DNA of 64,000 nt, from assembly GCA_029255685.2 (NCBI GenBank), contig CM055314.2, positions 11,588,059 to 11,652,058 of the forward strand, written 5' to 3'. Origin of the DNA: Silene conica. Taxonomy: Eukaryota > Streptophyta > Magnoliopsida > Caryophyllales > Caryophyllaceae. The notes beneath the pieces were generated by a model. It ran no database searches. It saw only the letters and a program-made list of their open reading frames with translations, and was not told the origin of the DNA. Made by a program: the position numbers and the translations under genes. Numbering within the stretch: the first letter of the stretch is position 1; each line of letters begins with the position of its first letter. This document shows, piece by piece, positions 21,945 through 33,267 of this stretch.

Positions 21945-24844
21945 CTACAATTCAGGAACACGTTTAATTCCCATGGAATTAATGTGCCCTTCATGCTTAT
22001 CACGTGGTAATGCTTTAGTGAGAGGATCAGCTATGTTGTCATCCGTAGCGATCTTATCAATAAATATCTCCTTTTGCTCCACGTAATCTCTGATTAGATG
22101 AGCTTTCCGTTGTACATGTCTAGCTTTGTTGCTAGACTTATGCTCCTTAGCTTGGAAGATGACACCTTTATTGTCACAATAAACGGTGATCGGGTCATTC
22201 GAACTAGGCACTACTGATAGTCCTTGTAAGAATTGGCGCATCCATATTGCTTCCTTAGCTGCTTCCGAAGCGACATAGTACTCGGACTCAGTTGTAGAAT
22301 ATGCTGTAACACTTTGTTTAGAACTTTTCCAGCTAACAGCAGCGCTATTAAGAGTAAAACCGAATCCAGACTGAGATTTCGAGTCGTCTCGATCCTTTTG
22401 GAAGCTAGCATCTGCGTAACCAGTGGCGCAGAGCGTCGCGTCGCCTCCATAAGTCAATCCCCAATCTTTAGTCCTCCGTAGGTACTTAAGAATGTTTTTC
22501 ATGGCCATCCAGTGTTGTTCACCTGGATGAGCTTGGAATCGACTCGTCATACTCAATGCATATGCAACGTCTGGACGTGTGCATATCATGGCATACATGA
22601 TCGATCCTATAGCCGAAGCATAAGGAATCCGACTCATGCGCTCTTTCTCTTCCAATGTCTTAACTTCTTGAGACTTGCTCAAGTGAAGCCCAGCAGCCAT
22701 AGGAAGGAACCCTTTCTTGGAGTTCGTCATGCTGAATCTCTCTAGAATCTTATCTATATAAGACTCCTGACTGAGAGACAACATCCGTCGTGTTCTATCC
22801 CTGTAGATACGGATGCCCAAAATTCTCTGTGCCTCTCCCAGATCTTTCATCTGGAAATGGTTTTTCAACCATGCTTTAACCGAAGATAGGAGAGGTATGT
22901 CATTCCCAATCAGGAGTATGTCATCGACATAAAGTACTAGGAAGACAATCTTGCTCCCACTCGACTTGATATAGAGTCATGGTCCCTCGACTGATCGAAT
23001 GAAACCATTCTCTTTTGTCACTTGGTCGAAGCGATGATTCCAACTCCGTGATGCTTGCTTAAGTCCATAAATGGAACGCTTAAGCTTGCAAACTTTCTTA
23101 TGATGTTCCGGATCAATAAAACCCTCAGGCTGTACCATGTACAACTCTTCCTCCAAATAACCGTTTAAGAAGGCGGTTTTAACCTCCATCTGCCAGATTT
23201 CATAGTCATGAAATGCGGCAATCGCTAAGATAATCGGAATGGAACGTAGCATGACTACGGGTACAAAGATCTTGTTGTCCTTCCACGACATGCTTTATCT
23301 TGTAAAGCCATTTGCACTGAAGGGGGCGTACCTTTACAGGTAGGTCCACAAGATCCCACACGTTATTCTCATACATGGAGTCCATCTCGGATTGTATGGC
23401 TTCTAGCCATAGCTTTGAGTCGGAACTAGTCATGGCACCTTTATAGGTTGTGGGTTCATTACCCTCTAGGAGTAAGATGTCATCTATGTCATGTTCCTTG
23501 ACCATACCAATGTATCTGTCCGGAGGAATAGAGACTCTTCCCAACCTCCTAGGTTCCTCAGGAATATCTACCGCAGCCGAGGTTGAAGGAACTGTTTCCT
23601 CCAATGGTTGCTCGGTAGTTGGTTCTTGAATCTCCGATAGATCGAAGGTTCTATTACTCGACTTGTTCTCGAGAAATTCTTTCTCTAAGAACGTCGCACT
23701 AGCCGCAACAAAAACACGTTGTTCGGTTGGAGAGTAGAAGTAATGACCAAAAGTTCCTTTAGGATAACCTATAAAGTATGTCTTAACCAATCGCGGGCCT
23801 AGCTTGTCCTCGTGTCTCCACTTGACATAAGCTTCGCAGCCCCAAACCCGAATAAAGGACAAGTTAGGGACCGTTCCCTTCCATAACTCGTATGGAGTCT
23901 TGTCAACAGCTTTAGACGGATTTCGGTTAAGTATTAGAGCGGCTGGCAAAAGAGCATATCCCCACAATGAATCAGGCACAACGGTGTGACTCATCATGGA
24001 TCGAACCATATCAAGTAGAGTTCAATTTCTCCGTTCGGACACATCATTTAATTGTGGTGTTCCAGGTGGAGTCAACTGTAGAACGATGCCACAGTCTTTA
24101 AGGTGTTGATCAAACTCATGAGAAAGATACTCGCCACCACGATCAGATCGTAGTGCTTTAATCTTTCTTCCCAGTTGGTTATGTACCCGATTCTTGTATT
24201 CTTTGAACTTGTCAAAGGATTCACTTTTATGTTTCATTAAGTAGACATAGCCATATCTACTCAAATCATCCGTGAAAGTGATAAAATACCTATAGCCTTC
24301 TCGTGCGTTGATCGACATAGGGCCACATACATCCGTATGTATGAGTCCTAATAGGTCGGCAGCGCGCATTCCAACATCTTTGAAGGAAATACGAGTCATC
24401 TTACCGATGAAACATGATTCACACGTGCCATATGATTCGAAATCAAAGGCCGAGATAACGCCATTCTGTATGAGCTGTTTTACGCGTTTCTCATTTATAT
24501 GTCCCATACGGCAGTGCCATAGGTAAGTTTGATCTTTGTCACCAACCTTTAATCTCTTGTTATTCACGTGTAATATTTCGGTGTTTTGATCTAAAACATA
24601 AATTCCATTCATGGAAACTGCCTTGCCATAAATCATATTGAGTAACGAGAAAATACAGTTATTATTCTCTACTACAAATGAAAAACTGAGTTTGTCAAGT
24701 GCAGAAACAGAAATAATGTTTTCGGATAAACTAGGAACATAATAACAGTTATACAAAGATAACTCGAATCCACTTGGAAGCTGGATCACGTATGTTCACC
24801 TCGAGACTGCAGCAACTCGTGCTGCGTTCCCGACACGCAGGTCA
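21945..24844 (-). pseudogene. pol: Pol of Cop-2, inactivated
   Basis: Same order as Cop-3: end of protease, integrase (HCRMGHINEKR...CESC; HTDVCGP; LRSDRGGEYLS), RT (KTAFLNGYL) and RNase H (STTESEYYVASE). Damage compared with Cop-3, in sense order: a GGA to TGA stop near 24794, a CGA to TGA stop near 24020, a 65-bp deletion near 23270 that removes the RT segment around KARLVAKGF and shifts the frame, and a TGT to TGA stop near 22978. The Solo-2 insertion separates it from gag. It cannot make a functional polyprotein. Confidence 0.92.
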
Positions 24845-24849
24845 ACCTC

Positions 24850-26139
24850 TGTAACACCCCCATTCATTTAAGAGCCTTTAGCAAGACATTCTCAAATAAA
24901 TAGAACTGTTACCATCTCGGAATGTCCGAGGTAGTGAATAACAAAGTAAAACAAACCAAGGTACTTTATATAAAACTGATTAAATTCAAACTTTTGATAT
25001 AACAAGTACTACACATAGAATAAAGTACAACTGATAACATCTAAGTGTGTGATCTAATTCTAAGTAGGTCCAAGCCATGTCTCTCTCTATGCCCAAGCTC
25101 CTAGTCCATCTGTCCCTGACCTGTAGAATCTACTCCCCATTTCGGATCATCGTAGGTGTACACGAATACACTTTCAACCTCGCGGGTGAGTAGGATAACA
25201 CAATAATAGATAATACAACAATGATGATATGCAAATGCAATGATATGCTCGAGCTCAATCTCAATCCCATTCTCAAACCCGTAACACCCAGCCATACCGA
25301 ACCTCCCGGCAGACTATAATCGGCCGTCCCGAACACCAGCATAACAGTTGAGGTCACCAGGTCTAGTCCTGCAGAACTAGCCTGGGCCCAATAACATCTC
25401 ATCATGTCAAATCCGTATCCAATGCACATGCCATGCTAATGAATGCAACAATACTCTTAATCAATCACGCTATTAAATAATGTAGTGCGCATACCAATAA
25501 TAATAATAATCAAAACTCAATCCAACCAATATCATTCTCATATAAATCATGTTCAGCATCCATAACACAATCCAACATCCATTCATAACACATCATAGAG
25601 TATAGTGTCAGTGTATCCTACCTGGATAGCAATATAATCCCATAACGCAACTAACATCCAATCAGTAGCATCACTCCATCACATACTCAACACCTAATAA
25701 AATAATATACTTAATTACTAACTAATACAATTACGCAACTAACATAATATATCAATCATTCCAATTAATTACTTAAATAATATATTACACATAACGAGAC
25801 CGTATCAATTATTTCTTAACAACAATTTAATTAAAATAAAGAATTATATAAATTATCGACCATAAATAAATAACGATTACTTGTCACATACGTATTATAG
25901 TTATGGAGATACGGATTTTATTATTAAAATCATAAAACTTCAAACACAACAAGTTATAATATATACGAACTAATAAATTAACTTGATTATTCGATTTATA
26001 AAATATCCTCACAAAATATATTAAACAAACTAACTAAATTAATTAAATAAAATTAAACTTATAGTACTAATGATAGTACTAATCATTTTAATAATAACAA
26101 GCATACTACTAGTACGTATTATCATTAGTAGTAGTAATA

Positions 26140-26171
<32 letters not shown>

Positions 26172-27387
26172 TAATAATAATATAATATAACAATAATAAT
26201 AATAACAAACATGAAAATAGACAACAACAACAATAGCGACGCAACCCTATTTTACACTACTTCCCGACACCACAGCCGACAGCCAAACCGCCTAGAACCA
26301 CCAGCCCCCGACTCGACCACAACCACCATCCAATACTATCCTATGACGGTTTCACAATTCGCCTTTGTTACTCCCTGTATACACGTGCTCCGGCCACCTC
26401 ACGCACCACCTTGCTCCGTTAAGCACCCCTCTGCCATCCCCATGACGACCACCGTCGACCAAACCATCACTACCTACCATAACTAGCGACAACCCATACG
26501 ACCCTTCAATTCGATAAAACCCGACACCAACTTCCTTCCTTTCAGTCCTTCCACCGCCGGCCACGGTGGTCCAACACCACCCATGACAACGACCCAGTAA
26601 CCGTTACATGGTCAGGATCATCTAGGTCAGTCCTAGGGTCAGTCACGGTCTAAAACGACTCATATAAAGCATACGTAAGACGGTCGCAATCTAACGATAA
26701 CTAAACGCATTAAACATTAACTAATTAAATATCGTCTTACCGTAATTAACAATGAATGAACGAACGAAAGCTTTGTCCAGATGCGCAACGATGAAGGGAA
26801 GGAGCAGGAGGGAACATAGCGGCAGAAGAAGAAGAGATCCCATAACGTAGGGAGGAGGAGCATTTATGGTTTATTGGTTTGTTTATACATAAAGAATAGT
26901 ACCGAGGATGAGTATTGTAACCGTATAATATTATAATTATCGTAATACTAACACGTATTATAAATATAATATTATTTACCATAATCATACTAGTACATTA
27001 TCAAGACTACAAGTTTATAATAAACTCGTAATAATAATAATAAGAGTAGTAGTAATAAAAGTAATAGTAAGAATAAACGTAACAACGGCGATAAAATGAT
27101 AATATTATTAATAATAATAATAATAGTATGAATAATCATAATAGTAATGATAATAAGATAATTAATAAGAAGAAAAATAGAATATAATAAGGATAATAAG
27201 AAGAAGAGTAGCAAAAATAATGAAAATGATATATTATTAAAAATTAAAGAAATACGAAATAATCGTAGAAATACGATTAATAAAACAATTGTTTACGTAA
27301 AATACTATAAACATTCCTTTTTGAAATATACGTGTATAAAACATGGTTTGACTGCTGTTGACCGAGGCTAAAATACGGGGTATTACA
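24850..27387. mobile_element. Solo-2: 2.5-kb solo LTR, probably Gypsy type
   Basis: Runs from TGTAACACCCC to GGGGTATTACA, so the ends are near-perfect inverted repeats starting TG and ending CA, and is flanked by TSD ACCTC (24845-24849; 27388-27392). It splits Cop-2 between Gag and protease. TGTAACACCC ends and lengths above 2 kb are common in Gypsy chromoviruses, but this is inference. No PBS, PPT or pol motif is seen inside, so it is a solo LTR rather than a short complete element. The interior is AT-rich with two trinucleotide microsatellite tracts and a C-rich stretch (26260-26620). Confidence 0.85.
26130..26212. repeat. AAT/ATA microsatellite inside Solo-2
   Basis: Imperfect run of TAA/ATA triplets (GTAATAATATAATAATAATAA...). 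A second, more degenerate region of AAT/AAG triplets lies at about 27020-27220. Confidence 0.85.
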
Positions 27388-27392
27388 ACCTC

Positions 27393-28454
27393 ACCCTTTA
27401 TGAGGGGCTATTGGTTTCGGAGGCCCTGCACATGATTACACAGATGAGAACCACAACCAGTGTCTAGTACCCAAGTTCCGTAACTTGCATGGTTAATCTC
27501 AATCATGTGAATAAAAGAAGAAGAAGTCATACCAACAAGAGTAACGCGACCTGCCTTAATGTCCTCACGATACACGGGGCACGTGCGCCTCCAATGCCCA
27601 GTCTTGTGGCAATGGTGGCATTTCATGCTTGTATCCTTGCTCTTTGTCTTACCCTGTGAGTTGCTCGACTCACCCGGCCCACTCTTAGAAAATCCCGACT
27701 TCTTGAACTTAGGCTTACCTACCGCTAGGTCGCCTTGAGCTTTAGCTTTCCCTTTACCTTTAACCTTACTGGAGATCATGAGAACATCTTGCTTCACGCT
27801 CCCACTTAATTTCAGATCCTTCTCGGTCTGTACGAGAAGGGAGTGGAGCTCATGAGGAGACTTCTTCATGTCGTTCATGTAATAGTTGGCCCTGAAGAGG
27901 GCGAACCCATCATGAAGCGAATGAAGCATTCGATCAACGATTATGTTCTCACTGATCTTGCAGTTTAGGGCCTCCAGTTTCTCGATATTCTCAATCATGT
28001 TGAGAATATGTGGGCTAACAGCTTGGCCCTTCTGGAGTTTCGCTTCAAAGAAGCGACATGTATGCTCATAAGAAACGATTCTCCGAGCTTTCGAGAATTC
28101 GTTAGTGAGCGTGGTGAAAATCTTGTTTGCACAATGGGAGATGAAGCGTCTTTGCAAATTGGATTCCATTGCATAGATCAGTACGTTATTTATCGCACCC
28201 GCTTCCATGACGAAGTCGTTATGAGCGCGAACTTCGTTAGCTCTAGCTCCAGTTCCTGGGTGTGCCGGAATAGGCTCAGTGAAGTACTTGAGCTTTTCGT
28301 CAGCAATGGCAGCATTCCGTAATGCTGCCTCCCAGTCAGAGAAGTTTGACCCATCATTCCTCAGTCTAGTAGACTGATTCATGGAGTCCATGAAGGCTTT
28401 AAGCCAGGATTCACGTGCTAGCTTGGCACTTGGCATTGGGTCTTTACCAGTCAT
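27393..28454 (-). pseudogene. gag: Gag of Cop-2, now cut off from pol
   Basis: Open from MTGKDPMPSAKLA at 28454 to a stop near 27408 (after LRNQ, where Cop-3 continues EPLIKGE). It has a Copia Gag core (SWLKAFMDSMNQ...NFSDWEAAL), a basic G/K-rich stretch, a canonical zinc knuckle CHHCHKTGHWRRTC and the start of the protease, including WVLDTGCGSHLC. The region after this is displaced by Solo-2. The Gag part itself is intact and could still be translated, but the gag-pol unit is dead. Confidence 0.88.
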
Positions 28455-29793
28455 TTGTTATTTTAGCAGTTTTAAATTTGATCGTGTTCTACACTGAAAA
28501 AAAAGATAAAACAAAACCATATAAGCAACTCATCGTTGTGATTTAAGTCTATTTTAAATGAAATTTAAACTCGTAGACTCATGCATTTATATAATTGATC
28601 TCCCTCAAGAATTATATAAACGATCCCAAGACTCAATTTCCGTAAATTGATAAGCCAACTGTTTGGCTAGTTCTGCCGTTAGAACTCCTGGTCGATAGAT
28701 TTCTGTAAATCTCATCTTATAGTCCATCATAGTCGCTAGATAGTATCGAGTGACCACGATGTTGAGATAAAATAAATCATCTGTTCCCACTTACCCGACA
28801 TAGAAGGGGTCATAGTATGCCTACCGACGATGAAGGGATTCATGGGAGTCTAATTTATAAAGACTAGTCTCAATTTTTGGTTATACGAGGAAGACCCCAT
28901 CAACTTATATTTATTCATTTTAAGTGAACTAAAATCTAGCATAATCGTGAATGAATGAAATAAAGTGATGGCTTTGCATGTGACACGTGACATCTGTATG
29001 TCTCCGAAAACTAACGCGTAACCTCTACATGAGTCAGTTTTCAGGCATGTGATAGGTGGTTTGGTTTTAGGCGGAATATGATGCAAGCTATTATCGATGA
29101 AAGCATAAAAGCAATGCAATAAACGTAAATAAAAGTTGGCCTATCCTACCAAAATAAACATAAAACAACTTTGGAATCCACCGTTGGACCCTAGAAGCTT
29201 GTCTTGATGTTCCATCTTGGTCTTTGCAGCGGGAGTGAGCATCCGGTCTCCGTCTTTGGTCTTCACAAAATTACTAATTTAAATTACAAAAGTAAACCTA
29301 TTTACATTCTAATTTAAATACTAAAGTAATTATATGGGGCAAAAACCAAAACGGAGATACAAGATCTCAAAATTACAAACAAGACCGTGTTCCATCATTA
29401 GGTAACACAATCTTCTAAGGCCACACTAAGTTATAACCGTTTGCAAAAATTAAATACGTTATTAAAAGCATTCATAAGCATTCAACAAGACGATAAATAA
29501 AATGCATCAACTAAAAACAAATTCATTCATGACATAATACCGTTATTATGTTTAATAAATTTTACCAAACCACCTTACGAGATTAAAATTATGTGATTAT
29601 ATCGTTTTAGTCACATAAATCTTAATAAACTTATAATCCATTATTTTAAACTGTTTTAAAATAATAAGTATCTTACGAGTGTGAACCGTTTCACGAAAGT
29701 CAATATACTATTTCCGTATATAGTATATTACTATGGGCCAAGAGAAAATAAAATAAAATTTATTTTCGAAAAATCTGCCAGAACAGGGTTTGC

Positions 29794-30202
29794 TCGATCG
29801 AGTCACTAGAGTACTCGATCGAGTAACCTTGACAGACTGGGTTTTACTCGATCGAGTAAAACAAGTACTCGATCGAACCCAAAAGTTTTCAGAAAACCAA
29901 AATTTTCAGAAAAATTAAAATACCCTGAAAACTGTTCGATCGAATTAAAGCGAGGTCGATCGAGGAACAGTGTCACTCGATCGAGCACAGCAAGTCTCGA
30001 TCGAGTGACGGGTTATCGAGGCAGACTACGAACGAGTAGAAATACGCTCGTTCGTAGAAATCAAAAATACTCGATCGAGCGAATGAACGATCGATCGAGT
30101 GACTGGAGGTTTGAAAAACCGCTCAATCAAGCCCAAAAAGTGCTCGATTGAGTGACTTGCTGTTTTAATACCGCTCGATCGAGCCAAAAACTGCTCGATC
30201 GA
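29794..30202. repeat. Array of paired TCGATCGA near-palindromes, 20-21 bp apart
   Basis: Fourteen motifs start at 29794, 29815, 29848, 29869, 29936, 29956, 29977, 29997, 30071, 30091, 30123 (degenerate TCAATCAA), 30144 (TCGATTGA), 30175 and 30195. They form seven pairs with internal spacing 20-21 bp; gaps between pairs vary from 21 to 74 bp. Flanks often extend the dyad, for example TTACTCGATCGAGTAA. Confidence 0.9.
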
Positions 30203-30255
30203 CTAACTGGTAGCAGAAGAAGACCACGAACGAGTAGAAATACGCTCGTTCGTGG
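30026..30255. repeat. Two copies of an 11-bp stem hairpin with a compensatory change
   Basis: Copy 1 at 30026-30057: CTACGAACGAG, loop TAGAAATACG, CTCGTTCGTAG. Copy 2 at 30224-30255: CCACGAACGAG, same loop, CTCGTTCGTGG. The second base pair changed from T-A to C-G on both arms and pairing is complete in each. Confidence 0.92.
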
Positions 30256-30513
30256 AATCCTACAAACTGCTACGTTTTAAAAACAAAAACTTGTATCTAT
30301 CCTTGATTTCAGACGTGTAAATCAACAATAAACACCAACAACTGATTTATATATTGTTAAGAATATCGATTAATCAAGAATATATAAAATAAAATCGAAA
30401 AACATGATCGATTTATCACAAAGTTGGCACACGGCCGAGACATCTTACGAGATGCAAATTTTCAGATTTAAAACATCTTATGAAAAAGACAATTGTAAAA
30501 TTTTCGTGGCCTT

Positions 30514-30526
30514 GGCTCTAATACCA
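30514..30526 (-). promoter_or_regulatory. PBS of Cop-2, one base changed
   Basis: Plus strand GGCTCTAATACCA, that is TGGTATTAGAGCC on the element strand; one mismatch to the tRNA-iMet 3' end. Two bases separate it from the LTR at 30529. Confidence 0.88.
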
Positions 30527-30528
30527 CT

Positions 30529-31401
30529 TGTGGGGAATTAACATGTATTCACCCTAAACTTTCCAGGATTATAACGAATATTACATATGTGAATTATGGT
30601 CATAAGATAAAAACATGAATGAGAAATACAACCTTAGGTCCTTTGCGCGAATGGCCTAAGAACAGGAATTAAAGTAAATTCCCTCCTATAACTTGCACCC
30701 AAGACTTTGTCTGAGACGATGCCGCGTGTGCTAGAAATGTTCTCCAATTGCCTTGCAATATGGGGAGAGTTTTTGTGAGTTTTTCAGATGTGAGATCTAG
30801 GTTTTTGGGAAAGCAGTTCTCAAAAGCCCTAGTTTACTATGAGATCAGTAAAACTTATCAGTGGAATGAGTCGTCTGACAAAAGGAGAATTCTTCTCCTT
30901 TTGTATCTCTCTTGGCCGAAAAATAGGGTTAGGGTGAGAGTGGGCTTTCTACTCTTACCTTATGCTCTTGCGTGATTCGACCCTAAAGCTAAAATATAAT
31001 CCACAGATTTTAATTATAAATCGTATACATGTTATCAGATATTAATGCAGTCGATACATTAATAATGGTCTGATAAAAATTACGATATTGTATAATTAGC
31101 TTAATTAATATAACTGCTTATATTAATACACGAATTCAATATTTAATTAAATATAACTGTTTATATTTAATTTACGAATAAATCAAGTAATCCGTATTAG
31201 CTTAAAATTATTTAATTCGTATTAAATAATAATTATCTCAACATCTCATTGACTAATTTAATAGTCAATACCTCTGACTAACCGTTTAGTCATATCCGGC
31301 ATAAATGTGACTGTATTTTCATACCTTCACATATCTCAAACGTGTCCTATAGGTGTGACGTATAGGGACCAGTTGATCACCGCCATCCGTATGACAATAA
31401 C
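30529..31401 (-). repeat. 5' LTR of Cop-2, PBS-side part
   Basis: Starts TGTGGGGAATTAAC. It is broken at 31401 by Cop-3 (TSD ATAAC 31397-31401) and continues at 40127. Joined length is about 1008 bp, like the Cop-3 LTRs, with many substitutions. Confidence 0.92.
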
Positions 31402-32405
31402 TGTGGGGAATAAAGCATGTATTCGCCCTAAACTTGCAGGATTATAATGAAAATTACAATTGTGAATATAGTCATAAGATAAATAATACATGAAAAGGAG
31501 TACAACCTTTGATCCTTGTGCGAAAGGCCTAAGAACAGGAATTAACACAAATTCCCTCCTATAACTTGCACCAAAGACTTAGATTGAGACGATGCCGCGT
31601 GTGCTAGAAAATAACTCTCCAATTGCCTTGCAATATGGGGAGAGCCTTTGAGGTTTTAGATGTGAGATCTGAGTTTTGGGAGAAGAATGCTCTTAAAACC
31701 CTAATTGTCAGAATTGTGATTCAACAGTTAACCAAGAGTCCTGACATAAGGAGAAGGACTCTCCTTATGTAGCCCTAGGTCGGCCGGCCGAATTGGTATG
31801 GGGTAAGAGTGGGCTTTTTCCACTCTTACCTTATTCCTTTGCATGATTCGACCCGATTTGCTAAAATTATAATTCGCGGGTTTTATTATAAATCGCATAC
31901 GTGTTATCAGATATTAATGCAGTCGATGTATTAATAATGGTCTGATAAAATTACGATATTGTATAATTACCCAAATTAATATAACTGTTTATATTAATAC
32001 GCGAAATTAATATTTAATCAAATATAACCGTTTATATTTAATTTTACGAATTAATCATGTAATCCGTATTAGCTAAAATTATTTAATCTGTATTAAATAA
32101 TAATCTCAACATCTCATTGACTAATTTAATAGTCAATACCTCTGACTAACTGTTTAGTCGTATCCGGCATAAATGTGATTGTATTTTCATACTTTCACAT
32201 CTCTCAAACGTGTCCTATAGGTGTGACGTATAGGGACCAGTTGATCACCGCCATCCGTATGACAATAACGTCAAACTTATCTAGCAAGCCAACCGTTATT
32301 GATAAACGTGGATCAACTGGTAATAATACTGAAGTATGCCCTTGTGATCCTTAAAGAGATTTAATAAGTCATTGTACTTAATTGTCAAGGACACCAGCCC
32401 CAACA
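31402..32405 (-). repeat. 3' LTR of Cop-3
   Basis: TGTGGGGAATAAAG...CAGCCCCAACA, 1004 bp. The U3 end carries the two-tier inverted repeat: ACCAGTTGATC 32236-32246 with GATCAACTGGT 32311-32321, and CAATAACG 32263-32270 with CGTTATTG 32294-32301. Confidence 0.95.
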
Positions 32406-33267
32406 ATCTCCCACTTGTCCGTACAAGGGTATGTGCAATGACGTTATCACACTACATGTGGAGGACACAAGCTCCAACAAACTCCCACTTGTCCGTACAA
32501 GTGTAGGTGCGATAACCGATTCTCATATCCTTTTAAAATTTCTCCCACTCAATGTAAGACAATTTGCAAATCCGCATTCGCAAAGGTCGTATCTCACAAG
32601 CGATCTGTATCAAGAGTGGTTTCCCCGACTAGAGAGTAACTTAACTGATAAAACGAATCTGTATTCGAGCATGGCCATGCATTTCAGTTACTACTCCTCG
32701 AGTGGCCCTGAGAAATGATAAAATCCTGATAAGGGTTTGGATATTTTCCTCAACTCGAATCCTGCCGATATCGCGCAGCATGAAATAACCCAGAAAAAAT
32801 CCTCTTGGCCCCTGTTACGATGACCGTGGGAAAGAAACCAAAGTTACCCAAAATCTGCCTTAATCTCAAGAGACAGTTGAAAGTCAAAAGACTCGACTCT
32901 AAGGAACACTATGGAGGTCCTATCCACGACCTGGCACCCAATGTTATAAAACATTTAGGACTCCATAACGTTGTCACGGGGTGTCCTACGAGATATCCGT
33001 ATAACTCGCCTTTGTGATTGGTCAGTCATCCACGTGACTTATGGCTCGTTGAACCCACCATCAACCAACGTCACAAAATGATTACCTGAGTTATTAGCTC
33101 AAGTGGGTAATCAAGGACTAAAACGATGTAATGTTATTCAGTTCACTTTGTGGTGTTCAAAATTGGCGTAAAATTCCACATGAAAAACAAAACATTATAT
33201 ATCATAACAATGATGTTGAATAGAGTACACGAGAAAATGAATTATTACATGAATTCATAAAAGAGTA
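32406..33267 (-). other. 3' UTR of Cop-3 with PPT and a duplicated PPT-LTR junction
   Basis: The PPT next to the LTR reads CAAGTGGGAGAT on the element strand (32406-32417). Two further purine tracts lie at 32482-32489 and 32541-32549. The text GGACACCAGCCCCAACA + CTCCCACTTGTCCGTACAAG at the true LTR junction recurs as GGACACAAGCTCCAACA + CTCCCACTTGTCCGTACAAG at about 32463-32501. No gene is supported. Confidence 0.8.

Larger units (their letters stand above)
28455..30513 (-). other. Leader of Cop-2 with palindrome array
   Basis: About 2 kb between PBS and Gag, homologous to the Cop-3 leader (37303-39100) at both ends. The part at 29780-30265 is specific to this copy and carries the TCGATCGA pairs and two hairpins. 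Short upstream frames (for example 28850-29119, sharing SLHHIPPKTKPPITCLKTDSCRGY in part with Cop-3) are not convincing genes. Confidence 0.7.

Noticed and set aside
22211..22745. Plus and minus frames opposite or beside the Cop-2 pol (likewise 33534-34068 and 35696-35914 in Cop-3)
   Set aside because: They are shadow frames of the RT, RNase H and integrase coding sequence, mirrored between the two related elements.
26039..26233. Minus-strand frame of I, L and Y repeats, possible membrane peptide
   Set aside because: It is a translated AAT/ATA microsatellite inside Solo-2; the same holds for 26990-27214.
30748..30975. 75-codon plus-strand frame in the Cop-2 LTR
   Set aside because: Antisense to the element, broken in the Cop-3 LTRs, no recognisable product.
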